In this document: positions 1-7,817 of the stretch, piece after piece
Numbering within the stretch: position 1 is the first letter of the stretch
Layout: the number at the start of each line of letters is the position of its first letter
DNA from: Nocardia otitidiscaviarum NBRC 14405
GTDB taxonomy: Bacteria > Actinomycetota > Actinomycetes > Mycobacteriales > Mycobacteriaceae
Length of the DNA stretch: 64,000 nucleotides
Reading direction: 5' to 3'
NCBI RefSeq assembly: GCF_000308635.1
Contig: NZ_BAGD01000280.1
Coordinates: forward strand, 1-64,000
Program-made: the position numbers and the translations under genes
The notes under the pieces: generated by a model
Seen by the model: only the letters and a program-made list of their open reading frames with translations
What the model was told of the DNA's origin: nothing
The model's database searches: none

Positions 1-1
1 G

Positions 2-1308
2 CTGCGCCGCGCCGCCGAACTCACCGCTCCCGGCCCGCAGCGCGACGGAAGATTGCTGGCGGCGGCCGGAGCCGCCCTCACGGCCGGTGCGCCGCGACTG
101 GCCGAACAGCTGCTCGACCGGCTCACCCCGGATCTCGGCATCGCCGCGCTCGACGCCTACGCCATGCGGCTGCGCGGTTTCATGCATGTGATCCTGGGCC
201 GGGAGGGTGCGGTGCCGCTGCTCTTCGACGCCGCCACCGTCTTCGCCGCCACCGATTCCCGCGCCGCGCGCGATACGTTGCTGGAGGCATTCGACGCGGT
301 CATCGTGGTCGCCCGGATCGGTCCGGGGGTGAGCGCGCGGCGCATCGCCGAGGCCGCGCTCACCCTGCCGCCCGCTCCCGGCGCACCGTTCATCGCGGAC
401 CTGCTGCTCGACGCCCACGCCGAACTGGTGGGCCGCGACTACGCGGCGGCGGTGCCGCTCATGCGGCGCGGGTTGGCGGCCATGCTGGCCGAGGGCGCGG
501 AGGACGGCGATGCCGCCCGCTGGTTCCTGCTGGGTGTGCTGCTCGCGATCGAACTCTGGGATATCGACGCCCTGGGCGCGTGCTCACGCCGCTACGCCGC
601 GACGGCCCGCCGGCACGGCGCGCTGCGCATGCTCCAGGCCGCGACCCACGGGCTGGCCACTACCCTGCCGCCCGGCAGGCGGCGCTCACCGTATTCGACG
701 AGGACCCACCGCATTTCGGCAACACGGTGCTCCCCGACCTGATCGAGGCGGCCGTGCGCTGCGGTGACACCGCGACCGCCGCACAAGCCCTGGACCGCTT
801 GGCCCGGCGCGCGAGCGCGAGTGGAACCCCGTGGGCGCTGGGTGTTCTCGCTCGCGGGCGCGCCCTGCTCGCCGACGACGCCGAGGCGGAGCGGTACTAC
901 CGCGAGGCCCTCGAGCTGCTCGGCTCCACGCCGCTGACCACCGAGATCGCGCGCACCCGGCTGCTCTACGGTGAATGGCTGCGCCGCCGCCGTCGCCGCC
1001 GCGATGCCCGCGATCAATTGCACGGCGCCCATGAGCTTTTCCTCGATATGGGTGCGAGCGGTTTCGCCGAACGGGCCCGCACCGAATTGGCGGGCACCGG
1101 CGAGACCGCCCGCGAGCGCAGCCCCGGCTCCGCCCGGCGGCTCACGCCCCGGGAGCTCCAGATAGCCCACCTGGCCGCCACCGGCATCACCAATCAGCAG
1201 ATCGCCGCCGAACTGTTCCTGAGTACCGCCACCGTCGAATACCACCTCCGCAAGGTCTTCCGAAAACTGGATGTCACTTCCCGCAGGGAACTGCCCCGGC
1301 AGCTCTGA
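2..1308 (+). pseudogene. LuxR-family (LAL-type) regulator, left-truncated and frameshifted
   Basis: Large LuxR regulators of the LAL type carry an N-terminal AAA domain, a helical repeat middle and a C-terminal LuxR helix-turn-helix. Only the middle and C-terminus lie in the window; the N-terminus is beyond the left edge. Frame 2 reads family-like helical sequence to about 670, then degenerates. The same protein continues in frame 1 from about position 680 (VFDEDPPHFG, then LIEAAVRCGD) to the HTH (LTPRELQIAHLAATG, VEYHLRKVFRKLDV). Family members usually have roughly 100 more residues at this junction, so an internal deletion that shifted the frame is likely. A sequencing error is the alternative. 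Confidence 0.72.
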
Positions 1309-1521
1309 CCCGCCCGTGCGCCGAGTCGCTCACCCGGCGGCGGGCGGGTGTCATGACGGCGTCCCACCATGACGCCAGCGGGCTGGGTTCGGGCCAGTGC
1401 ACCACCGGCACGTCCCCGGACTCTGTTGCGGCCGTGTCTCTTCGGCGCACGGCCGGGGTCCGGGGCGAGTGGTCGAGACGGCCGTGGGCGCGAGGCATCG
1501 CTGTCATGGCGCGGTCGCGGG

Positions 1522-1944
1522 TCAGGCGTTGATGGCCTGGTGCTCGCGATCGTGGCGGGTGACCTCGATCTTGCGGGGCTTGGCCTGTTCGGCGACCGGG
1601 ATGGTCAGCCGCAGCACGCCGTCGCGGTAGTCGGCCTGGATGCGGTCGGTGTCGAGGTTCTCGCCCAGGAACAGCTGGCGGCTGAAGACGCCGCGGGTGC
1701 GTTCGGCGGCGATCATCGAGCGGCCCGCGTCCAGTTCCGGGCGGGAGGCGCGCACGGTGATCACATTGCGCTCGACGTCCAGGTCGAGGGAGTCCGGGTC
1801 GATGCCGGGCAGGTCGAACTCCACGAAGAACTCGTCACCGTCGCGCCAGGCATCCATCGGCATCACGGCCGGTCGGGCTGATGTGCCGAAAACCTGCTGC
1901 GTCAGTCGATCCAGGTCACGGAAGGGATCGGTACGCATCAGCAT
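1522..1944 (-). CDS. Hsp20/alpha-crystallin small heat shock protein
   Basis: Holdase chaperone that binds unfolding proteins in the cytoplasm without ATP. The 140-residue protein starts MLMRTDPFRDLDRL, typical of bacterial Hsp20. The alpha-crystallin domain spans about residues 35-130 (FFVEFDLPGIDPDSLDLDVE, RGVFSRQLFLGE, YRDGVLRLTIPV). The ATG at 1944 is chosen because a strong GGAGG lies 8 bases before it; an in-frame start 15 bases upstream would sit before that ribosome site. It diverges from a MerR/HspR-like gene across a short region holding two operator-like dyads, so heat-stress repression is likely. No clear C-terminal IxI motif is seen. Confidence 0.93.
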   Translation of the reverse strand: MLMRTDPFRDLDRLTQQVFGTSARPAVMPMDAWRDGDEFFVEFDLPGIDPDSLDLDVERNVITVRASRPELDAGRSMIAAERTRGVFSRQLFLGENLDTDRIQADYRDGVLRLTIPVAEQAKPRKIEVTRHDREHQAINA

Positions 1945-1994
1945 GGTCGCCACCTCCAACTCACTCCATTCTCGATCGAAGAGTTATCAGATAA

Positions 1995-2014
1995 TCTCTG
2001 TCATCTGACAGAGA
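1995..2014. promoter_or_regulatory. 20-bp perfect palindrome between hsp20 and merR
   Basis: TCTCTGTCATCTGACAGAGA is two perfect 9-bp arms around a TC centre, and weak symmetry continues outward. It lies between the divergent hsp20 and MerR-type genes. A dyad in a divergent promoter fits the binding site of the adjacent MerR-family regulator. The assignment to that protein is inference. Confidence 0.7.
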
Positions 2015-2020
2015 TATTAT

Positions 2021-2047
2021 TTAGCACTCTGGCCATGAGAGTGCAAG
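2021..2047. promoter_or_regulatory. CIRCE-like operator
   Basis: TTAGCACTC, nine bases, then GAGTGCAAG. The CIRCE box bound by HrcA is TTAGCACTC-N9-GAGTGCTAA, so the left arm is perfect, the spacing is exact and the right arm matches at 7 of 9. Position upstream of hsp20 supports a heat-shock operator. It lies 6 bases from the 20-bp palindrome, so two repressors may act on one promoter region. Confidence 0.68.
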
Positions 2048-2080
2048 ACGGATGGAGAGGTAATCTCGAGGCAGGTGAAC

Positions 2081-2416
2081 ATGCGGGAGAACGGGGAGAC
2101 GAACAGGATGCTGGGGCGCGAGCAGGGCCACTTTCCGCCGTCGGGACAGGCGGTGTACGCGATCTCGGTGGCCGCCGAACTCTCCGGCGTCGGAGTGCAG
2201 ACCTTGCGTCTGTACGAGCAGCACGGGCTGATCACCCCCGCACGCAGCGCCGGGGGCACGCGGCGCTACAGCGGTGACGATCTCGCCCGGCTGGCCCGCA
2301 TCATCGCCCTGGCCGGGGAGGGCATCAACCTGGCGGGGATCGGGCGCATACTCGACCTGGAGGACGCCAACTCCGCTCTCACCGCCGAACGCGACCGGCT
2401 GCGCGACCAGCGCTAG
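2081..2416 (+). CDS. MerR-family transcriptional regulator, HspR-like
   Basis: DNA-binding regulator of the heat-shock repressor branch of MerR. The winged-helix motif is clear: YAISVAAELSGVGVQTLRLYEQHGLITPAR, then GGTRRYSGDDLARLARI. After it comes EGINLAGIGRILDLEDANSAL, typical of HspR, with only a short dimerisation helix following (111 residues). It is divergent from hsp20, so it probably controls hsp20 and itself. The start is uncertain: ATG 2081, GTG 2075 and ATG 2108 are all possible, and none has a strong ribosome site. Confidence 0.87.
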   Translation: MRENGETNRMLGREQGHFPPSGQAVYAISVAAELSGVGVQTLRLYEQHGLITPARSAGGTRRYSGDDLARLARIIALAGEGINLAGIGRILDLEDANSALTAERDRLRDQR

Positions 2417-2449
2417 CGGGCGGGACCTGGGATACGGACCGGACCCGGC

Positions 2450-3424
2450 TCAGCCGTCGGCGTCCTCGTCGAGGTCCACCTCGACCCGGTCGCGGTCGAC
2501 CCACTCCAGCAGCGGCGCGATATCGAAGACCGCCTCGTCGATACCGGCGTGCAGATCGCCGAGTTCCGCGTAGCGGGCGGGCACCGTGGCCATGGTGAAA
2601 TCGCGCGGATCGATCTCCGGGATCTCCGCCCAGCGCACCGGCGTGGAGACCGTCGCCGCCGCCACGCCGCGCACCGAGTACGCGGCCGCGATGGTGTGAT
2701 CGCGCGCGTTCTGGTTGTAGTCGACGAACAGCATGGCCGGATCGCGGTCGCGCCGCCACCACGCGGTGGTCACATCGTCGGGGGCGCGGCGTTCCACCTC
2801 CCGCGCGAAGGCGAGCGCGGCCCGGCGCACCTCCTGGAATCCGTAGCGCGGCTCGATGCGCACGTAGACGTGCAATCCCTTGCCGCCGGAGGTCTTCGGC
2901 CAGCCGACCGCGCCGAGTTCGTCGAGTATCTCGTGCACGACACCGGCCACCCGGCGCACCCGCGACCATGGGCAGTCCGGCATGGGATCCAGGTCGATCC
3001 GCCATTCGTCGGGCAGTTCGGTGTCGAAGCGCCGGGAGTTCCAGGGGTGGAACTCCACGGTCGACATCTGCACCGCCCAGATCACGTCGGCCAGTTTCTC
3101 GACGCACAGTTCGTCGGCGGTGCGGCCGTAGCGCGGAAAGTACAGCCGCACGGTGGGTATCCAGTCCGGGGCGCCGCCCGGCAGTCGCTTCTGGTGCACC
3201 TTTCCCCCGGGCAGGCCCTTGGGAAAGCGGTGCAGCATGCACGGCCGGTCCCGCAGCGCGTTGACGATGCCGTCACCCACGCTCAGGTAGTACCGCACGA
3301 GATCGAGCTTGGTCGCCCCGGTCTCGGGGAAGTACACCCGGTCCGGGTTGGATACGCGCACCGCGTGCTCGCCGACCGTCAACTCCACGGCAGGTGCCGA
3401 CTTGCTGGCCACCCGTCCGACCAT
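2450..3424 (-). CDS. LigD-type polymerase/primase domain protein
   Basis: Stand-alone homologue of the polymerase domain of DNA ligase D (archaeo-eukaryotic primase fold), an enzyme family used in non-homologous end joining and gap filling. Seen: VSNPDRVYFPETGATKLDLVRYY near the N-terminus, the catalytic DxD in RIDLDPMPDCPW, KTSGGKGLHVYV, and LFVDYNQNARDHTIAAAYSVR. The protein is 324 residues, the normal length for a free PolDom. No ligase or nuclease domain and no Ku gene are next to it. The start at 3424 (MVGRVASK) is chosen because homology begins about 12 residues later; the reading frame is open upstream. Confidence 0.9.
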   Translation of the reverse strand: MVGRVASKSAPAVELTVGEHAVRVSNPDRVYFPETGATKLDLVRYYLSVGDGIVNALRDRPCMLHRFPKGLPGGKVHQKRLPGGAPDWIPTVRLYFPRYGRTADELCVEKLADVIWAVQMSTVEFHPWNSRRFDTELPDEWRIDLDPMPDCPWSRVRRVAGVVHEILDELGAVGWPKTSGGKGLHVYVRIEPRYGFQEVRRAALAFAREVERRAPDDVTTAWWRRDRDPAMLFVDYNQNARDHTIAAAYSVRGVAAATVSTPVRWAEIPEIDPRDFTMATVPARYAELGDLHAGIDEAVFDIAPLLEWVDRDRVEVDLDEDADG

Positions 3425-3519
3425 AACGGGCGAATCGCCCCCACGCGTGTCAAAACACGGCCGCCCGGTATTCCAGCGCGACGATCGGGTAGTTCCCGAA
3501 CGTCGCGGGATGTGGTAAT

Positions 3520-3535
3520 TTGGGCGAACGCCCAA
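3520..3535. promoter_or_regulatory. Probable TetR operator
   Basis: TTGGGCGAACGCCCAA is a perfect 16-bp palindrome, followed by another half-site (GCCCAAG) at 3543-3549. It lies 38 bases before the start of the TetR gene, the usual place for an autoregulatory operator. Confidence 0.7.
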
Positions 3536-3572
3536 GGCAAATGCCCAAGCATCAGGGCGCATCGAGAGACCC

Positions 3573-4187
3573 ATGGCAACGGCGATCGAACAGGGCAGAC
3601 AGACACGCGCCCGGCTGATGGCGGCCGCGGTGGAACTGATCGTCGAACGCGGCTGGGGTGCGGTGACCACCCGCATGGTGGCCGACCGCGCGGGCGTGCG
3701 ACCCGGACTGGTGCACTACCACTTCCCGTCGGTCACCGACCTGCTGATCGAATCGGCCCTGGACGTGGCCCGCACCGAATTCGACGCCGTCATGGCGCGA
3801 TTGACCGAGGTGGACGGCCCGGAGGGGATGCGCCGCGTGCTCGCCACGGTCGGCTCCTACTCCGCCACCGATCCCTCGATGGTGGCCCTGAGCGAGATGA
3901 TGCTCGCCGCCACCCGGCACCAGCGGCTGCGCGACGAACTCGGCCGCTTCGTCGCCCAGGCCCGCGCCGGGCTCACCGACTGGTTCCGCGCCCAGCCCGG
4001 CGACGCCGATCCGGAGGCCACCGCCGCCGCGGTGCTGGCGCTGCTCGACGGCTTGATACTGCACCGCCTGATCGACCCTACGCTGGCCGCCGTGGATGTG
4101 ACGGGTCCGCTGCTACGCGCCGCGGGACTCACCGACGACGAGGGGAAATCCCATGTCCGACAACACGACAGCGCACCCGACGACTGA
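3573..4187 (+). CDS. TetR-family transcriptional repressor
   Basis: Helix-turn-helix repressor of 204 residues. The N-terminal DNA-binding domain is clear: RLMAAAVELIVERGWGAVTTRMVADRAGVRPGLVHYHFPSVTDLL. The C-terminal ligand-binding half is helical and not family-specific to the eye. It overlaps the following ABC transporter gene by 35 bases, so it is cotranscribed with the LolD-FtsX pair and probably represses that operon through the palindrome at 3520-3535. The inducer cannot be read from the sequence. Confidence 0.93.
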   Translation: MATAIEQGRQTRARLMAAAVELIVERGWGAVTTRMVADRAGVRPGLVHYHFPSVTDLLIESALDVARTEFDAVMARLTEVDGPEGMRRVLATVGSYSATDPSMVALSEMMLAATRHQRLRDELGRFVAQARAGLTDWFRAQPGDADPEATAAAVLALLDGLILHRLIDPTLAAVDVTGPLLRAAGLTDDEGKSHVRQHDSAPDD

Positions 4188-4899
4188 TGCTCCGCGCGGC
4201 GGAATCCGCCTGCGCGGGGTCGGCAAGACCTACGGCACCGGCGAGGCCGCCGTGCACGCCCTCACCGACGTCGATCTCGATATCGCGCCCGGCGAACTGG
4301 TCGCGGTGCTCGGGGCCAGCGGCTCCGGCAAGACCACCCTGCTCAATATCGCGGGCGGAATCGAAACCGCCGATACCGGCACCATCGAGGTTGCCGGACA
4401 GGACATCTCGCGACGCCACCCCGCCTCCCTCGGCGAATTCCGGCGCGACCACATCGGATTCGTCTTCCAGTTCTTCAACCTCATCCCGAGCCTCACCGCC
4501 CGCGAAAACGTCGAGGTCATCATCGAATTGACCGGCCGCGGCAACCGCCGTGCGGTTCCGGACCTACTGGCGTCGGTCGGGCTGGGCGAGCGCGCCGACC
4601 ACTTCCCGGCGCAGCTGTCGGGCGGGCAGCAGCAGCGGGTGTCCGTCGCTCGCGCCCTGGCCACCGACCCGGACCTGCTGCTGGCCGACGAGCCCACGGG
4701 CGCACTGGATGTCGCCACCGGCCGCGAGGTACTGGTGGTCCTGCAGGAGACCAGCCGAGCGGGCCGCGGTGTGGTCATGGTGACGCACAACGAGGCCGCC
4801 GCCGCCATCGCGGACCGGATCGTGCGCATGCGGGACGGGCGGGTGGTCGCCAGCGACCCCAATCCCGAGCCCGCCGACGCCGCGACGATTCGGTGGTGA
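4153..4899 (+). CDS. ABC transporter ATP-binding protein, LolD/MacB type
   Basis: ATPase subunit (248 residues) of a MacB/LolD-type ABC system, which couples ATP hydrolysis in the cytoplasm to mechanical work by an FtsX-like membrane partner. Walker A is GASGSGKTT near residue 55, the Q-loop region reads FVFQFFNLIPSLTARENV, the signature is LSGGQQQRVSVARAL and Walker B is LLLADEPTG. It starts inside the end of the TetR gene and ends 6 bases before the permease gene, so the three form one operon. Substrate unknown; lipid, lipoprotein or drug export are all possible. Confidence 0.95.
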   Translation: MSDNTTAHPTTDAPRGGIRLRGVGKTYGTGEAAVHALTDVDLDIAPGELVAVLGASGSGKTTLLNIAGGIETADTGTIEVAGQDISRRHPASLGEFRRDHIGFVFQFFNLIPSLTARENVEVIIELTGRGNRRAVPDLLASVGLGERADHFPAQLSGGQQQRVSVARALATDPDLLLADEPTGALDVATGREVLVVLQETSRAGRGVVMVTHNEAAAAIADRIVRMRDGRVVASDPNPEPADAATIRW

Positions 4900-4905
4900 G
4901 CACCC

Positions 4906-7251
4906 ATGCTCCGACATCCGGTGCTGTTCAGAAAGATTCGTCGCGAGTTGCGGCGGCGGCCCGCGCAGGTCGTCGCCATCGCCGTCACGGTACTGCTGGG
5001 CGTGCTGCTGTTCATCGCCAGCTACGACTCGTTCCGCAACCTCGAAACCTCCTACAACCACACCTACGACCGGCTGCACCTGGCCGACTACACCGCCAGC
5101 GGTGGTGATCCGGAGGCGCTGGCGGCGGCCGTGCGCGGCCTGGACGGCGTCGACCGGGTAATGGTCCGCACCCAGGCCGATGTGCCGTTCACCATCGGTG
5201 ACACCAAACTGCTCGGCCGTGTCACCGGTCTGTCCGCACCCGGCGCACCGGCGGTCGACGAGATCGACCTCACCAGCGGCACCCTCCCGAACCCCGAGCG
5301 TCCCGAGGTGGTCCTCGAACACCATGCCGCCGATACCTTCGGACTCGGTGCGGGCGACAGCTTCCGGATCTTCGACGGCGACTCCTGGCAGTCGGTCACC
5401 GTCAGCGGCGTCGCCCGCTCGGCGGAGTACCTGTGGCCCGCGCGCAGCCGCCAGGAGGTGCTGGCCGATCCGCACTCCTTCGCGGTCGCCTTCGCCCCGC
5501 AGTCCCGGGCACTCACGCTGACCGGGCGGCCCGGTCCGAATCAGACCCTGGTCGAGATGTCGGATGCCGCGACCGATGCCGAGCGGGACCGGGTCACCGC
5601 CGCATTGCGTTCGGCCGGGGCGACGGCGATCGAACCGCAGTCCGAGCAGCCCTCCAATGCCGCTCTGCGCGAGGATCTTTCCGGCTTCTCCAGTATCGCC
5701 GTCGGCTTTCCGGCGCTGTTCCTGACCGCCGCCGCCATCGCCGAGTACATCCTCATCACCCGACTGGTGCAGACCGAACGCCCGATCATCGGCACCGTGC
5801 TGGCCATGGGCGCGAGGCGGCGCACGGTCGTCGGCCACTACGTCACCTACGGTGTCGCCATCACGATCGCGGGCGCGGTGCTCGGCGTGCTCGGCGGGTT
5901 CGTGGCCACCTCGGCGGTGACCTCGGCCTACACCTCCACAATCGGTATTCCGGACACCGTGGTCGAGCACCGGATCGACACGGCCGCCATCGGTTTGGCG
6001 CTGGGGTTGCTGGCCGGGCTGATCGCGGCGCTCGCACCCGCCGTCGCGGCGGCGCGCACGGCTCCCGCGCAGGCCATGCGCGGTGACGGCGGCGTGCCCA
6101 CGCGTCCGGGGGCAGTCGCGCGACTGTCGGCACGCTGGACCCGGGTGCCCGTGGTCGTCCGGATGGCCGCGCGCTCCATGGCGCGTGGCCGCCGCCGCAC
6201 CCTGGCCACCATGACCGGCACCGTGTTGGCGCTGGTACTGATCCTGACCTCCGTCGGGATGATCACCAGCATGCGCAATGTGCTGCACCTGCAATTCGAT
6301 GTCATCGAATTGCAGGACGCCACCGTGCTGGTGGACGGCCGCGACCCTCGACTCGCGGACGCGCTGTCGGCGGTACCCGGCGTCGTCGCGGTGGAAGCGG
6401 GCAGCATCACGCCGGTAACGCTTGCCGCCCACGGGAATTCGTACTCGACCACACTCAACGGCCTGCCACCCGACACCACCATGCACGGCTTCCGCACCGC
6501 CGCGGGTGCTTCCGGCCTGCCCGCCGAGGGCCTGATCACCGGGAGCGCGCTCGCCGACCGCCTGGATGTCGCGGTGGGCGACACCCTCACCGTCACAACG
6601 GCTTTCGGCGCACCACAGGATATCCGACTGGCCGGGCTGGTCGACGAGCCGCTGGGCACCTTCGCCTACGCCAGCAGCGATACCGCGGAACGGATCGGCG
6701 GCACCGGCATGCGGGGGTATCTGCTGCGCTTCGCCCCCGACGCCGATCGCGACGCGGTGCGCGCGGCCGTCACCGGCATGCCCGGCGTCGCCGCGTATAC
6801 CGACACTCACGCCCTCCAGGCCCAGTTCGACCAATTCCTGGGTCTGTTCTGGATTTTCGTCATCGTCATGCTGGCCCTGGGTGCCGTGTTGGCCTTCACC
6901 GTCATCTACGTGACCATGACGGTCAGCTTCACCGAGCGCACCATCGAACTCGCCACGCTGCGCGCCACCGGCGTCCCCGCCCGCCGCATCACCGCCATGC
7001 TCGCCCTGGAGAACCTGGCCGCCACGGCACTCGCCGTTCCCATCGGCTTGGCCGCCGGCCTGCTGTCCGCCTGGGCGTTCCTGAACTCCTTCGACAGCGA
7101 CATGTTCGATATCGAACTCACCCTGGGCTGGATCGCCCCATTCCTCGCGATCGCCGCGGTACTGGCCGCGGCGGCACTGTCCCAGCTACCGGGCACCCGC
7201 ATGGTCCGCGGCATCGACGTCGCCCGCGTCGTGCGCGAACGTGCCCAGTAG
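4906..7251 (+). CDS. FtsX-like ABC transporter permease
   Basis: Membrane partner of the preceding ATPase. The 781-residue protein has the duplicated actinobacterial layout: an N-terminal membrane segment (VVAIAVTVLLGVLLFIASY), a large extracytoplasmic domain, three membrane segments around residues 260-385, then a second MacB-core-like domain and a final block of three segments (LFWIFVIVMLALGAVLAF onward). Each FtsX block shows the usual motif where helices carry LATLRATGVPARRI or TVLAMGARRRTV. Such permeases typically act in substrate extrusion or envelope remodelling rather than import. Confidence 0.93.
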   Translation: MLRHPVLFRKIRRELRRRPAQVVAIAVTVLLGVLLFIASYDSFRNLETSYNHTYDRLHLADYTASGGDPEALAAAVRGLDGVDRVMVRTQADVPFTIGDTKLLGRVTGLSAPGAPAVDEIDLTSGTLPNPERPEVVLEHHAADTFGLGAGDSFRIFDGDSWQSVTVSGVARSAEYLWPARSRQEVLADPHSFAVAFAPQSRALTLTGRPGPNQTLVEMSDAATDAERDRVTAALRSAGATAIEPQSEQPSNAALREDLSGFSSIAVGFPALFLTAAAIAEYILITRLVQTERPIIGTVLAMGARRRTVVGHYVTYGVAITIAGAVLGVLGGFVATSAVTSAYTSTIGIPDTVVEHRIDTAAIGLALGLLAGLIAALAPAVAAARTAPAQAMRGDGGVPTRPGAVARLSARWTRVPVVVRMAARSMARGRRRTLATMTGTVLALVLILTSVGMITSMRNVLHLQFDVIELQDATVLVDGRDPRLADALSAVPGVVAVEAGSITPVTLAAHGNSYSTTLNGLPPDTTMHGFRTAAGASGLPAEGLITGSALADRLDVAVGDTLTVTTAFGAPQDIRLAGLVDEPLGTFAYASSDTAERIGGTGMRGYLLRFAPDADRDAVRAAVTGMPGVAAYTDTHALQAQFDQFLGLFWIFVIVMLALGAVLAFTVIYVTMTVSFTERTIELATLRATGVPARRITAMLALENLAATALAVPIGLAAGLLSAWAFLNSFDSDMFDIELTLGWIAPFLAIAAVLAAAALSQLPGTRMVRGIDVARVVRERAQ

Positions 7252-7256
7252 TCGTG

Positions 7257-7781
7257 TCAACGGCGAAAGACCAGCCAGCGCATGCAGGCGTACAGGTAGA
7301 CGCCTTCGCCGAGGCCGCCGACCATGCGGGCCAGGTGGTATTCCACGCCGAGAGCCGCCATACCGCTGGTCACGCCCAGGATGAAAACCAGATAGTTCAC
7401 CGTCACCACCACGATGTAGACGGCCAGTTGTGGGCCGACGGGGGCGTGCGAGGAGAAGTTGAGTATCCGGTTCAGCAGGAAGCTGGTGGCGAATGCCGTG
7501 ACGTACCCGAGGGTGACCGAGACCGGCAGCGGCAGGCCCAATCCCGTGTGCAGGGCGGTGATCAGCAACAGGTCGAGGGTGAAGGTGCAGGCGCTCACCA
7601 GCAGGTAGCCGACGAAGGTCGGGGGCACCACGCGGGCCAGTCCGAACGGCAGACGGGCGGCAACCCCCCAGCTCACCCGGTGAAACCACCGTACCGGGGC
7701 CGAGTCGCTGGGCCGCGCCGCCGGGATGTCGATCCGCACCCCGTTCACGGTGTCAGCGACAGGTGGCGACCGGGTGATCAC
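7257..7781 (-). CDS. GtrA-family membrane protein
   Basis: Small integral membrane protein (174 residues) of the GtrA family, which is linked to flipping polyprenyl-phosphate-linked sugars during cell-surface polysaccharide modification. Four hydrophobic helices are visible (FVGYLLVSACTFTLDLLLITAL, LPVSVTLGYVTAFATSFLLNRILNF, QLAVYIVVVTVNYLVFILGV and a C-terminal amphipathic segment). The second ends in the family motif FLLNRILNF. It converges on the FtsX gene, ends 5 bases from it, and has no glycosyltransferase neighbour, so its partner is elsewhere. Confidence 0.88.
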   Translation of the reverse strand: MITRSPPVADTVNGVRIDIPAARPSDSAPVRWFHRVSWGVAARLPFGLARVVPPTFVGYLLVSACTFTLDLLLITALHTGLGLPLPVSVTLGYVTAFATSFLLNRILNFSSHAPVGPQLAVYIVVVTVNYLVFILGVTSGMAALGVEYHLARMVGGLGEGVYLYACMRWLVFRR

Positions 7782-7817
7782 GAAGCCAACAGCGGTTGTG
7801 CGCTCGGTGGTGCCCGA

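Noticed and set aside
2549..4531. 660-residue plus-strand frame
   Set aside because: Antisense to the polymerase-domain gene and then out of frame with TetR and ABC genes, which have recognisable motifs.
4564..6834. 756-residue antisense frame over the ABC cassette
   Set aside because: Repetitive His/Gly/Asp-rich composition; mirrors the codon positions of the LolD and FtsX genes.
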